A DNA stretch of 38,623 nucleotides from Oscillospiraceae bacterium (lineage in GTDB: Bacteria; Bacillota; Clostridia; Oscillospirales; Ruminococcaceae). A program made the position numbers and the translations under genes. The notes below the pieces were generated by a model that was given only the letters and a program-made list of their open reading frames with translations, did no database searches and was not told the origin of the DNA. Position 1 is the first letter of the stretch, and each line of letters begins with the position of its first letter. Positions 13,416-21,131 of this stretch are shown piece by piece. The stretch covers positions 1-38,623 of the forward strand of contig JAFLUF010000011.1 in the NCBI GenBank assembly GCA_022508925.1, given 5' to 3'.

Positions 13416-14908
13416 CAGCTTTTGAGAAAATCAAGGACCGCGCCCGTCATTTCCTGCTTTTCAACGTAGCCCGTGAATCTTACCGCCTTATCCTTTGTCG
13501 CGGCAAGAGGCGCGGGGATCTTTGTGTCCGTAGCCTTTTCAAGACGCGCTATAAGCTCAAACTCGTCCTCGGGCTGTTCACCGCCGTTTACGGCGTCAAA
13601 CACCGCTCTGCCGAACTTATACGGATTTGCGGTAGAGGCGATTATTGTCTTTGTCGCGTCGCCCGTTTTCGCCCTGTAATCCTCGTATACCTTTACCGCA
13701 ACGGCGGTGTGGGTGTCAAGCAGATAATGCTCTTCTTCAAAAGTCTTGCGTATCTGAGCCTTTGTCTCATCATCGGAGCAGAATCCCGCGTAAAACTGCT
13801 CGGAAAGCTGTTTCTTTACATTTTCGTCTACCTCGTATCTTCCGCTGTTCTTAAGCGAGGTGAACCACTCGTTTATAAGCGAGTCGTTTTCTCCCGTAAA
13901 ATGGTACAGCAGTCTCTCGAGATTTGACGAAATAAGTATATCCATTGACGGAGAAACCGTCGTATAGAACTTTCTGTTCCTGTCATAAACGCCGGTATTG
14001 ATAAAATCGGTCAGCACATTATTGCTGTTGGAAGCGCAGATAAGCTTGTTTACAGGGATACCCATAAGCTTCGCGTAATACGCCGCTAAGATATTTCCGA
14101 AATTTCCCGTGGGAACTACGATATTTACCTTTTCACCGTATTCTATCTGCCCGTCCTTTACGAGCTGAGCGTATGACGAAACATAGTAAACTATCTGCGG
14201 AGCAAGTCTGCCCCAGTTTATCGAGTTTGCGCTCGACAACAGAATATTGTTGTCCGAGAGCTTGTTTTCTGTGTCTTTATCGGTAAAAATCGCCTTTACG
14301 CCGTTCTGACAATCGTCAAAGTTTCCCTTTACGGCGCAGACGTTTACATTTTTGCCGTCCTGAGTGGTCATCTGGCGCTTTTGCATCGGAGAAACGCCGT
14401 CCTCGGGGTAGAAAACGCAGATAGAAGTTCCGTCCACGTCCTTAAATCCCTCGAGCGCCGCCTTTCCCGTATCACCGCTTGTCGCGACAAGAATGGCTAT
14501 CTGCTTTCCCTTTACCTCTTTTTTGGCGGAAGTGGTAAGAAGATAAGGCAATATCTGAAGCGCCATATCCTTAAACGCGCAGGTGGGTCCGTGCCACAGC
14601 TCAAGAATATATCTGCCGTTTTTCAGCTTTGTTATCTCGGCGATGTTGTCGCTGTCGAAATTCTTGCTGTTGTACGCGCTTTCAACGCAATGCTTAAGCT
14701 CCTCGGGAGTAAAATCCGTAAGGTACTTTGAAAAAACATCATATGCCCTGTCGGAATACTTTTTATCGCCAAGACCGAGTATCTCCTCTTTTGTAAGCGC
14801 CGGAATGCTTTCGGGAACGAAAAGTCCGCCTTCGTCCGAAAGTCCCTTTACTATCGCGTGCGCGCTCGATACATTAAGAGAAGAATTTCTTGTGCTTCGA
14901 TAATTCAT
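13415..14908 (-). CDS. thrC: Threonine synthase
   Basis: PLP-dependent lyase converting O-phosphohomoserine to threonine. The PLP-binding lysine lies in CAFKDMALQILPYLL; phosphate-binding motifs include ATSGDTGKAAL and VPTGNFGNILAAYY. The N terminus YRSTRN and the segment SDEGGLFVPE mark the longer bacterial/yeast-like class of ThrC (about 500 residues). I chose ATG 14908 (497 residues) because AAAGGA is 9 nt upstream; the in-frame ATG at 14917 abuts that ribosome binding site. It lies 29 bp after yraN and overlaps the metallophosphoesterase start. No other threonine-pathway gene is in view. Confidence 0.95.
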   Translation of the reverse strand: MNYRSTRNSSLNVSSAHAIVKGLSDEGGLFVPESIPALTKEEILGLGDKKYSDRAYDVFSKYLTDFTPEELKHCVESAYNSKNFDSDNIAEITKLKNGRYILELWHGPTCAFKDMALQILPYLLTTSAKKEVKGKQIAILVATSGDTGKAALEGFKDVDGTSICVFYPEDGVSPMQKRQMTTQDGKNVNVCAVKGNFDDCQNGVKAIFTDKDTENKLSDNNILLSSANSINWGRLAPQIVYYVSSYAQLVKDGQIEYGEKVNIVVPTGNFGNILAAYYAKLMGIPVNKLICASNSNNVLTDFINTGVYDRNRKFYTTVSPSMDILISSNLERLLYHFTGENDSLINEWFTSLKNSGRYEVDENVKKQLSEQFYAGFCSDDETKAQIRKTFEEEHYLLDTHTAVAVKVYEDYRAKTGDATKTIIASTANPYKFGRAVFDAVNGGEQPEDEFELIARLEKATDTKIPAPLAATKDKAVRFTGYVEKQEMTGAVLDFLKS

Positions 14909-14937
14909 GATCGTCATTCCTTTAATAAATAATCAAT

Positions 14938-15327
14938 TCAGTTTTCTGTATATATCCCGTCAGCCGAAAACGCGTCTTCGTAAATATCTATCCGTGTTAC
15001 GGCGCCGCTTCCTTTGGCAATAACTACCTCAGCGATATCGTAGCGCGGCTGTAGATCAACAGGATTTTCCGAAAGGTAAGCGTCCGCTGTAAGCACGATC
15101 CTGCGCTGTTTTGAAAAATCGACCGCCTCAAGCCCGCTTACCATACTGTTGTATTTTCTTGTTTTGACTTCGGTGAAAACAATAAAACCGCCCGTTGTCG
15201 AGATTATATCTATCTCGCCCACGCGTTTATGAAAGTTTCGGCAGATTATCGTATGGCCTCGCCTTTCAAGCTCAGCGCAGACCGCGTTTTCACCGAGCGT
15301 TCCTTTTATCTGCTTATCTGTTTTCAT
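14938..15327 (-). CDS. yraN: YraN family protein (UPF0102, endonuclease-like fold)
   Basis: A 129-residue small protein with a Holliday-junction-resolvase/PD-(D/E)xK-like fold. The family pattern is readable: GENAVCAELERRGHTII, RNFHKRVGEIDII (invariant Gly-Glu-Ile-Asp), FTEVKTRKYNSM (E-x-K) and ISKQRR-type VDFSKQRRIV. The family's role is not settled. It overlaps rnhB by 14 bp, the usual neighbour of yraN in many bacteria. Confidence 0.92.
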   Translation of the reverse strand: MKTDKQIKGTLGENAVCAELERRGHTIICRNFHKRVGEIDIISTTGGFIVFTEVKTRKYNSMVSGLEAVDFSKQRRIVLTADAYLSENPVDLQPRYDIAEVVIAKGSGAVTRIDIYEDAFSADGIYTEN

Positions 15328-15988
15328 CGGTTTGTTTAGCCGCGAAATGCTTTTTCAAAAAGCTCTTTCGGTGTATAGGACAAGCGCCGTGCTTGTCTAT
15401 CGCCTCATAGTGCGCCTTTGTTCCGTAACCTGCGTGCTTGTCAAAGCCATACTCGGGATAAAGCTTTGACTGCTCGTTCATATACCTGTCACGCGATACC
15501 TTTGCCAGAATCGACGCCGCGGCTATCGCCTCGCTTTTCGCGTCGCCGCCGATGACATTCCGCGCTGTAACTCCGTCAATTTCGGGGAGAACGTCGCCGT
15601 CAACCAGAACAATTCCCGCTTTCTTGGACAGCCCGTCAAACGCGCGTTTCATAGCGAGCAGGTCTGCCGAAAGGATATCGGTATGCTCGATTTCCGCGAC
15701 TGTCGCTATTCCAACGCAATACGCCGCCGCTTTTTCGATTATTTCGTCGAAGATAAGCTCTCGCTTTTTCTTCGACAGCTTTTTACTGTCGTTAAGTCCG
15801 CTTATCGGCTTGTTCGGGTCTAAAATGACCGCCGCCGCGTAAACGTCGCCCGCAAGAGGACCTCTGCCTGCCTCGTCTATTCCGCAGACAACGCCGTATT
15901 TTTCAAAAACCGCTCGGTCGAAATCCCGCAGAGTTTCCGCGGAAATATCTTCAAGCTGAGTAGCCTTGCTTTTTGTATGTTTACCCAT
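15314..15988 (-). CDS. rnhB: Ribonuclease HII
   Basis: Cleaves the RNA strand of RNA-DNA hybrids and removes misincorporated ribonucleotides. The 224-residue protein shows the catalytic DEAGRGPLAGDVYAAAVIL (about residues 38-56), SGLNDSKKLSKKKRE, the second acidic site in LVDGD, and GGDAKSEAIAAASILAKVSRDRYM. The sequence ends with the C-terminal AHYEAIDKHGACPIHRKSF. It overlaps yraN and follows rbgA by 15 bp, the conserved rplS-lepB-rbgA-rnhB order of Bacillota. Confidence 0.96.
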   Translation of the reverse strand: MGKHTKSKATQLEDISAETLRDFDRAVFEKYGVVCGIDEAGRGPLAGDVYAAAVILDPNKPISGLNDSKKLSKKKRELIFDEIIEKAAAYCVGIATVAEIEHTDILSADLLAMKRAFDGLSKKAGIVLVDGDVLPEIDGVTARNVIGGDAKSEAIAAASILAKVSRDRYMNEQSKLYPEYGFDKHAGYGTKAHYEAIDKHGACPIHRKSFLKKHFAAKQTDENR

Positions 15989-16003
15989 AAATCAAAAACG
16001 CGC

Positions 16004-16855
16004 TTATTCCGCGTAAACCTCGTCAAGCGTAATTCTGCCTATCTTACCTCCGCGGAACTCGTCCAGAAGCGTTATCGCCGCGCGCTCGATATCCGGCTCG
16101 CCGCCCGAAACGAGCATTCCGCGCGAACGGGCAATTTCCTCAAGGACATTCCCTTCGCCGCCTATTTTATATCTTGCTCTCAGTAGCTCGGGAAAGCGCT
16201 CCGAAAGAAGCTCTCCGAGAGCTTCCGCAAGCGCCGCAGTGTCCATTATCTCGTCCTTTATGGCTCCCGTAAATGCAAGCTTCTTCGCCGCTTCCTTATC
16301 GTCAAACTTCGGCCACAAAATTCCCGGCATATCAAGAAGTTCCACGTCTTTGTCGATCGACACCCACTGCTTTCCGCGGGTAACTCCGGGTCTGTCGCCG
16401 ACCTTTGTGCGCTTTGAGTTTGCCATTCGGTTTATAAACGAGCTTTTGCCGACATTGGGAATTCCCACGACCATAAGCCGCAGGGCTTTCCCTATCATTC
16501 CGCGGGATTTCCTGCGCTCGATAAGCTCGGAAAGCTGTTTTTTTACAGCAGGCAGAAACTTGTTTATTCCCTTTCCGCTGCGGCAGTCACACACGATAAC
16601 ACAAAATCCGCGCTTTTCGTAATAACTCCGCCAGCGCGAGGTCGCGTTTTCGTCAGCGACGTCACATTTATTCATTATTATTACGCGAGGCTTGCCCGCG
16701 CATATCTCATCGATAACGGGATTTCTGCTGCTTTCGGGTATCCTTGCGTCTATGACCTCGACGACCGCGTCCACAAGCTTCAGATCAGCCTCGATAAGAC
16801 GCCGTGTTTTCGTCATATGCCCGGGAAACCACTGTATATTTCCTACCTCGCTCAT
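16004..16855 (-). CDS. rbgA: Ribosome biogenesis GTPase RbgA (YlqF)
   Basis: Circularly permuted GTPase required for late assembly of the 50S subunit. In the 283-residue protein the G4 motif NKCD (about residue 58) precedes G1 GIPNVGKSSFINRM (about 133-146) and G3 DMPGILWPKF (about 176), the permuted order. The N terminus IQWFPGHMTKTRR is the family hallmark. The C-terminal helical domain contacts the ribosome in homologues. Its ATG immediately follows the lepB stop, so the two are coupled. Confidence 0.96.
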   Translation of the reverse strand: MSEVGNIQWFPGHMTKTRRLIEADLKLVDAVVEVIDARIPESSRNPVIDEICAGKPRVIIMNKCDVADENATSRWRSYYEKRGFCVIVCDCRSGKGINKFLPAVKKQLSELIERRKSRGMIGKALRLMVVGIPNVGKSSFINRMANSKRTKVGDRPGVTRGKQWVSIDKDVELLDMPGILWPKFDDKEAAKKLAFTGAIKDEIMDTAALAEALGELLSERFPELLRARYKIGGEGNVLEEIARSRGMLVSGGEPDIERAAITLLDEFRGGKIGRITLDEVYAE

Positions 16856-17581
16856 TTACAGCCACTTCATTCCGCCAAGCGGGAAAATCCGGAAAATCGC
16901 CTTTCCCATAATATAGTTTTCGTCCACAAATCCGACAAGCCTGAGATCGCGGCTGTCGTGAGATACCTTTCGATTGTCGCCCAAAACAAACACGCAGTTT
17001 TCGGGAACGACATAATCCGTGTCGGTCTCTACCCAGCCGTTATACTTCTGATTCGTCGGACCGATGATATAGTCCTCCGTCAGAAGCTCGCCGTTTCGAT
17101 AAACCTCGCCGTTTTCGAGATCAAACCTTACGGTATCTCCCGCAACACCGATCACGCGCTTTATTATGGGCTCTCCGTAAAGACCCGTATCGGAATTTAC
17201 CAGCTTGTCTGTGCGGATAACGACGACATCCCCCACGCTCGGCGCATAAAAGAAATTTGTGGTTATGACAACGTCGTCGTCCTGCAATGTATCACACATA
17301 GATGTGCCATCAACGGATATCGCGCGGAATAAAAACAAATTTATCAGTATAACAGCCACGGCGGTAAACACTATGGTACATACCCAATCCACCGCGTTGG
17401 AAAACGGCTTGTCTTCACTGGTTTCTGTTTCTCCCGCTTCAGCCGTTATCTCGGCGGCTTCAACGGACTCCGGCTCTGAGGCAGAGATTTCCGCCGCTTC
17501 GCCTGCTTCGGATATTTTGTCAATATTATTGGCAGGAGCCTTTTCGGCTTCCTGCTCAAATTTCTCGTCAATATCGTTCAT
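16856..17581 (-). CDS. lepB: Signal peptidase I
   Basis: Membrane-bound serine/lysine protease that removes signal peptides from exported proteins. From ATG 17581 it is 241 residues: an unusual acidic, Ala/Glu-rich cytoplasmic N-terminus of about 60 residues, one transmembrane segment (CTIVFTAVAVILINLFLF), then the catalytic domain. The nucleophile is the Ser in DGTSMCDTL (Pro of the usual SMxPT replaced by Asp). The general-base Lys lies in PIIKRVIGVAGD, and box E is VLGDNR followed by SHDSRD. An upstream in-frame ATG (17638) would run through a strong intergenic hairpin and add 19 Cys/Lys/His-rich residues, so I rejected it. The ribosome binding site AAAGAGAG is weak. Confidence 0.92.
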   Translation of the reverse strand: MNDIDEKFEQEAEKAPANNIDKISEAGEAAEISASEPESVEAAEITAEAGETETSEDKPFSNAVDWVCTIVFTAVAVILINLFLFRAISVDGTSMCDTLQDDDVVITTNFFYAPSVGDVVVIRTDKLVNSDTGLYGEPIIKRVIGVAGDTVRFDLENGEVYRNGELLTEDYIIGPTNQKYNGWVETDTDYVVPENCVFVLGDNRKVSHDSRDLRLVGFVDENYIMGKAIFRIFPLGGMKWL

Positions 17582-17605
17582 AGCACAACTCTCTTTGCGT
17601 TTTAA

Positions 17606-17634
17606 GTGCTTATGCCCTTTTCGGGCACAAGCAC
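17606..17634 (-). other. Intergenic hairpin between rplS and lepB
   Basis: GTGCTT (17606-17611) pairs with AAGCAC (17629-17634) and TGCCC with GGGCA, with one A-C mismatch and a 5-base loop. No T-run follows on either strand, so it is more likely an RNA processing or stability element than a terminator. It lies in the gap before the lepB start. Confidence 0.6.
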
Positions 17635-17659
17635 CCATTCAGCGGAGATCCGCCGAAAA

Positions 17660-18001
17660 TCAGACTCTCGACTTAACCTTGGCAGCCTTTCCGACTCTGT
17701 CACGCAGATAATAAAGTTTAGCTCTGCGAACTTTACCGTTTCTGACTACCTCGACTCTGTCAACGGACGGAGAATGAAGCGGGAAAACTCTCTCTACGCC
17801 GCAGCCGTGCGTAACACGTCTTACCGTAAAGGTTTCGTTGATACCGCCGTGCTTTTTGGCGATAACGGTTCCCTCAAACATCTGGATACGGCTCTTGTCG
17901 CCTTCTTTGATGCGAACGTAAACCTTTACCAGATCTCCGACCTCGATCTGCGGAGCGGCTTCTTTCATGCTGCTCTGCTCAATGATTTTCAGTGCGTCCA
18001 T
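17660..18001 (-). CDS. rplS: 50S ribosomal protein L19
   Basis: Ribosomal protein at the 30S-50S interface; 113 residues, the standard length. Family signatures are visible: [55 protein letters not shown] and [20 protein letters not shown]. It starts 4 nt after AGGAGG. It is the first gene of the rplS-lepB-rbgA-rnhB-yraN run, preceded by a roughly 195-nt leader and a sigma-A promoter. Confidence 0.98.
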   Translation of the reverse strand: MDALKIIEQSSMKEAAPQIEVGDLVKVYVRIKEGDKSRIQMFEGTVIAKKHGGINETFTVRRVTHGCGVERVFPLHSPSVDRVEVVRNGKVRRAKLYYLRDRVGKAAKVKSRV

Positions 18002-18197
18002 ATTTCCTCCTGATGATTTTCGGATATTCTTGAATGCGGCTTATTCCGCGCATATAATTTTCGCAAAAGGTCATTTCCTTTTGATTCAGCGGACTATCCG
18101 TTTTTTAATGTTAGGGAAAAGCTTTTCCCGTGCATTAAACACACGCCGGAAATTGCGCTTATTTCAGGGCACAATTATCCCGACGGATACCAAATGC
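18002..18197 (-). promoter_or_regulatory. rplS 5' leader with several hairpins
   Basis: About 195 nt lie between the predicted transcription start and the rplS ATG. They contain a perfect 16-nt palindrome (18114-18129), an AAAAGG/CCTTTT hairpin (18065-18082), and a GCGG/CCGC hairpin (18036-18049) about 28 nt before the Shine-Dalgarno. An autoregulatory L19 leader RNA is known in Bacillota; I cannot confirm that this leader matches its consensus. Confidence 0.5.
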
Positions 18198-18203
18198 CTA
18201 ATT

Positions 18204-18232
18204 ATTATAACACTATTGATAAAAAAAATCAA
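18204..18232 (-). promoter_or_regulatory. Sigma-A promoter of rplS
   Basis: On the minus strand TTGATT (18232-18227) and a perfect TATAAT (18209-18204) are separated by 17 bp. The site lies only about 17 bp beyond the end of the upstream ASKHA gene, with no clear terminator between, so read-through into rplS is possible. Confidence 0.75.
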
Positions 18233-18248
18233 GTAGTTTTATAAACTT

Positions 18249-19337
18249 TTAACAAAATTTATCAATTTTTTTCTCAAAAGAAAGATGCCTTAAGTATTTT
18301 CCGTCAAATTCCTCTGCCAGACGCTCGGAAATATCTTCTGTGTTTTTCACGATCTCGTATGCTTCCTCGCGATATTTTTCCGACAGCAGAAAGTTTTCCG
18401 CGCCGCGAATGACTGAATTTCCGCAGAAACTCGCTTTGAGATATTTTTCGGGAACGGCGCCTATTGCCGTCATTGCGCGAAAACCGTAGTCATTGGAAAA
18501 CGGCGCGCCGGAGAGATACGGCTTTTCCGTGCCGAACAGCTCAAATGCCGCCGCGCACCTTGCCATATCGGACTGTATAACGCGGATATCGCTCTGAGAG
18601 ATGAAAAAATCCTCGCCAATGGCAAACAGATCGCGGTCGGTCATTATTCCGTCGCTGTCGATAACTCCTTCAGAAAGCATTATCCGAGACGCGCAGACCG
18701 CTCCCGCCGGTGATATCCCAAGACTGTCGCCGTCGCCGACCACCTCGTATTCAATAATGCCGTTTTCGCTTCTTACCGCGTCGATAGCTCCGTTTTCACA
18801 GGGCATTCCGCTTTCGAGCGCCGTTCCGTCAAACGCTCCCGAAAGAGGAAATCCCGCGCAGCGCAGCGTTTCCCCGTTTTTTTCGGCAACACATATATTT
18901 GCGCCCAAATCGGCGACAAGAAAATTACCGTTTGGAATTGTAAGCAAAGTCGCGGTAAATCTTCCGCTGAGCGCCATTGAGATATACGGAACAAACACAA
19001 GCTCCGTTTCGGGATCAAGACCAAGATCCGCCGCCGAAAGCTCCTCTTCGAGGCGATTTGAAACAAAAACCGACGCCGCGATAGCCGCGCCTTTCACCGC
19101 CGATGACGGAACTCCAGCGCTGCGCATCGCCGTGACTGAAAGCCTTCTCAGCGTTTCGGCGGTGTTTTCGGCTGTTATCTTCACTCCGTACAAGGCTGTG
19201 CGGGAATACGGGCGGTTAAGCGCCGCGTCAAACAGCTCTATCACGGCGCAGTTAGCGGTAATATCACACGCAAGTATCATTTCCGCGCTTCTTTCGGTTC
19301 GGAATTTAGCGCTTGACGCGTGTACCTCACTAAGCAT
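18249..19337 (-). CDS. ASKHA-domain protein, RACo/DUF4445-like, without ferredoxin domain
   Basis: A 362-residue protein (343 from the in-frame ATG at 19280, where the fold seems to begin with ILACDI). It resembles the C-terminal actin-like ATPase domain of reductive activators of corrinoid proteins. The evidence is the phosphate-2-like ADLGANICVA, the segment CAGFPLSGAFDGTALESGMPCENGAID, the helix SQSDIRVIQSDMARCAAAFELF, and FCGNSVIRGAENFLLS, close to the family's GNxxLxGA. The N-terminal [2Fe-2S] domain of true RACo is absent, and the phosphate-1 motif reads DITANC instead of DIGTTT. No corrinoid methyltransferase is nearby. It overlaps the upstream paralogue gene by 8 bp, so it is part of that operon. 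Activity is uncertain. Confidence 0.75.
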   Translation of the reverse strand: MLSEVHASSAKFRTERSAEMILACDITANCAVIELFDAALNRPYSRTALYGVKITAENTAETLRRLSVTAMRSAGVPSSAVKGAAIAASVFVSNRLEEELSAADLGLDPETELVFVPYISMALSGRFTATLLTIPNGNFLVADLGANICVAEKNGETLRCAGFPLSGAFDGTALESGMPCENGAIDAVRSENGIIEYEVVGDGDSLGISPAGAVCASRIMLSEGVIDSDGIMTDRDLFAIGEDFFISQSDIRVIQSDMARCAAAFELFGTEKPYLSGAPFSNDYGFRAMTAIGAVPEKYLKASFCGNSVIRGAENFLLSEKYREEAYEIVKNTEDISERLAEEFDGKYLRHLSFEKKIDKFC

Positions 19338-19854
19338 TTGTTGTTCCGCTTTGTTTTCTGAGCTGATCGTATATCTCGGTCAACACGTTCTCATCTTCGC
19401 CATTACCCGAAAAAATACCGGCGATACGGTTTGATATAAACGCGGTCGTACCATTGACTGTCACGGATATTCCCACGCTTGTTTCGACCCAATTACCGCC
19501 GAGGTTCTTTATTATCATGACTCCGAAAAAGCCCGTAACCGCCTTAACATAGCTCGCAAGAATTTCATTTGTCGGAGGCTCCTGAGCGAAGCTTTCCTTG
19601 ATCGCGCCCAAGATTTCGCATAAATCAGCCAAATTCTCCTCGTCAAAATTCATCTCAATATTCACGGTCTGCTGCGCGAAGTCGATAAAATCCAGCGCGT
19701 AGCCAAGCATTGAAAGCTCATGCGTCGGTTTTACCTCGCCGCTTTTCACCTTGCTCATTCTCTCGGAAAGCTGTTTGTCAAGCTCTTTGGGCGGAAGCGA
19801 ATAGTCAAATGTGTTTTCTATCACGCCGCCTATCTCGATATTCAATTCATCCAT
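19330..19854 (-). CDS. Hypothetical protein, paralogue of the next upstream gene
   Basis: A 174-residue protein I do not recognise. It aligns along its whole length with the 19867-20424 product. Shared features are FDYSLP..ELDKQL near the N terminus, ML(G)-AL-(D)-DFA in the first helical region, MN/LDF-EE(S/N)L, then I(I)-NLGG-W, a G-SV-VNGT-AFI-N strand pattern, and a C-terminal E-ATEIYD-L-KQSG. No signal peptide or clear transmembrane helix is seen. A clear AAAAGGAG precedes the ATG. The pair is followed by the ASKHA protein in one operon, which suggests a shared but unknown role. Confidence 0.75.
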   Translation of the reverse strand: MDELNIEIGGVIENTFDYSLPPKELDKQLSERMSKVKSGEVKPTHELSMLGYALDFIDFAQQTVNIEMNFDEENLADLCEILGAIKESFAQEPPTNEILASYVKAVTGFFGVMIIKNLGGNWVETSVGISVTVNGTTAFISNRIAGIFSGNGEDENVLTEIYDQLRKQSGTTNA

Positions 19855-19866
19855 AAAAAACTCCTT

Positions 19867-20424
19867 TTAAGACTCGTCTGTATTTGATATGCCGCTTTGC
19901 TTTTTGAGGAAGTCGTAGATCTCCGTCGCGGCGTTTTCATTAGGGTTTGCCCCCGAGATCACGCCTACCGACTGATTTGTGATAAACGCCGCCGTGCCGT
20001 TTACTATGACCGACATTCCCGCGTTTGAATCGATCCAGCTTCCGCCGAGATTATTTATTATTATACAGCCGAGCAGACCGGCGGTCATATTGACCCAAGT
20101 CGCAAAAATATCGTCGGACGGGGTTTCCTCCGCGTAGCTTTCTCTCATCATCAGAATGACCGCCTGTAATTTTTCGAGACTTTCCTCGGAAAAATCAAGC
20201 TCGATATCGAGATTTTCCTTTGCGAAATCCACCAGATCAAGCGCACAGCCGAGCATTACCCATTCGGGAGTGACCGCGCCCTTTTTCTCGCTGTTTAAAA
20301 GCTCGTATTTTTCCGTAAGCTGTTTGTCAAGCTCGCTTAATGGCAGGCTGTAATCGAATTCATTGGGGATAGGCTCTCCGAGTTGGATCTCGCTAAGATC
20401 GTTTTCATTTGTTTTTTCGCTCAT
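19867..20424 (-). CDS. Hypothetical protein, first of a tandem paralogue pair
   Basis: A 185-residue protein of unknown function, the first gene after a consensus sigma-A promoter. It is related end to end to the 19330-19854 product (shared FDYSLP-ELDKQL, LGC/YALD, NLGGSW/NW, VNGTAAFI/TTAFIS, TEIYD-L-KQSG blocks). This indicates tandem duplication followed by divergence. I used ATG 20424, which lies 7 nt after GGAG; ATG 20430 in the same frame is only 1-2 nt from it. The acidic N-terminal 20 residues are absent from the paralogue. Confidence 0.75.
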   Translation of the reverse strand: MSEKTNENDLSEIQLGEPIPNEFDYSLPLSELDKQLTEKYELLNSEKKGAVTPEWVMLGCALDLVDFAKENLDIELDFSEESLEKLQAVILMMRESYAEETPSDDIFATWVNMTAGLLGCIIINNLGGSWIDSNAGMSVIVNGTAAFITNQSVGVISGANPNENAATEIYDFLKKQSGISNTDES

Positions 20425-20459
20425 TTTCATTCTCCTTTACGATTTTATTGCTTATTGAG

Positions 20460-20488
20460 ATTCTACCATATAAAAATGTTTTTGTCAA
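20460..20488 (-). promoter_or_regulatory. Sigma-A promoter of the paralogue-pair/ASKHA operon
   Basis: On the minus strand a perfect TTGACA (20488-20483) lies 17 bp from TAGAAT (20465-20460). It is back to back with the trmL promoter, 12 bp away. Confidence 0.8.
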
Positions 20489-20500
20489 GATAAAAAACTA

Positions 20501-20529
20501 TTGCAAAAGTCATTTAATTATGATATACT
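20501..20529 (+). promoter_or_regulatory. Sigma-A promoter of trmL
   Basis: TTGCAA (20501-20506) and TATACT (20524-20529) with a 17-bp spacer. The predicted transcript starts about 46 nt before the TTG start codon of trmL. Confidence 0.7.
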
Positions 20530-20581
20530 TATACTTGGTGTGATGTCAGGCAGATATTTTCAATGAAAGCGGGGATTTAAC

Positions 20582-21100
20582 TTGAAGCTGAATATTGTTC
20601 TGGCTCAGCCGCAGATACCGCAGAACACGGGAAATATCGCGCGCACCTGTGCGGTCACGGGGGCGGCGCTCCATATAATAAAGCCGATGGGCTTTACACC
20701 GACGGACAGACAGCTCAAACGCGCGGGACTTGACTACTGGCACTATCTTGACATTTCTTACTACGAGAGTTTCGATGATTTTTTCACGTATCAAAGCGGA
20801 CAAAACGGGAAATGCTTCTTTTTTTCGACTAAGGCGCAAAACCGCTATACCGACGTTTCCTATCCCGACGGCTGTTTTATTGTTTTCGGCAGAGAGGACG
20901 CGGGACTTCCGGAAGAACTGCTGTTTAAAAACAGAGAAAGCTGTGTCAGGATACCGATGATGCCGACGCTGAGAAGTCTCAACCTCTCAAACAGCGTAGC
21001 TATCGCGGCGTATGAGATATTGAGACAGTGGGATTTTCCCGAGCTGCAAAACGAGGGGACGCTTACAAAATTCGACTGGAGCAAGGTCGATCAGATTTAA
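20582..21100 (+). CDS. trmL: tRNA (cytidine(34)-2'-O)-methyltransferase
   Basis: SPOUT-class methyltransferase that modifies the wobble base of tRNA-Leu species using S-adenosylmethionine. The 172-residue protein carries the knot motifs: LNIVLAQPQIPQNTGNIART at the N terminus, FGREDAGLPEELL (about residues 101-113), and RIPMMPTLRSLNLSNSVAIAAYE (about 121-143). It starts with TTG at 20582 after an AAAGCGGGG ribosome binding region; no in-frame ATG precedes the conserved N terminus. Its gap to degV is 31 bp, and the two may be co-transcribed. Confidence 0.95.
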   Translation: MKLNIVLAQPQIPQNTGNIARTCAVTGAALHIIKPMGFTPTDRQLKRAGLDYWHYLDISYYESFDDFFTYQSGQNGKCFFFSTKAQNRYTDVSYPDGCFIVFGREDAGLPEELLFKNRESCVRIPMMPTLRSLNLSNSVAIAAYEILRQWDFPELQNEGTLTKFDWSKVDQI

Positions 21101-21131
21101 ACGTATATAATTTGAAAGGAAATATACAATT

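Noticed and set aside
12603-13469. 288-codon open frame on the + strand over tig start and the metallophosphoesterase
   Set aside because: It crosses two real minus-strand genes and the tandem-repeat leader, with no conserved motif.
17582-17638. Extended LepB N terminus starting at 17638
   Set aside because: It would translate a strong intergenic hairpin into 19 residues unlike the family; ATG 17581 is followed by the acidic N-terminal region.
18601-19434. 277-codon open frame on the + strand over the ASKHA gene
   Set aside because: The minus-strand frame has coherent family motifs, operon structure and a promoter; this frame has low-complexity Ser/Ala/Pro content typical of an antisense shadow.
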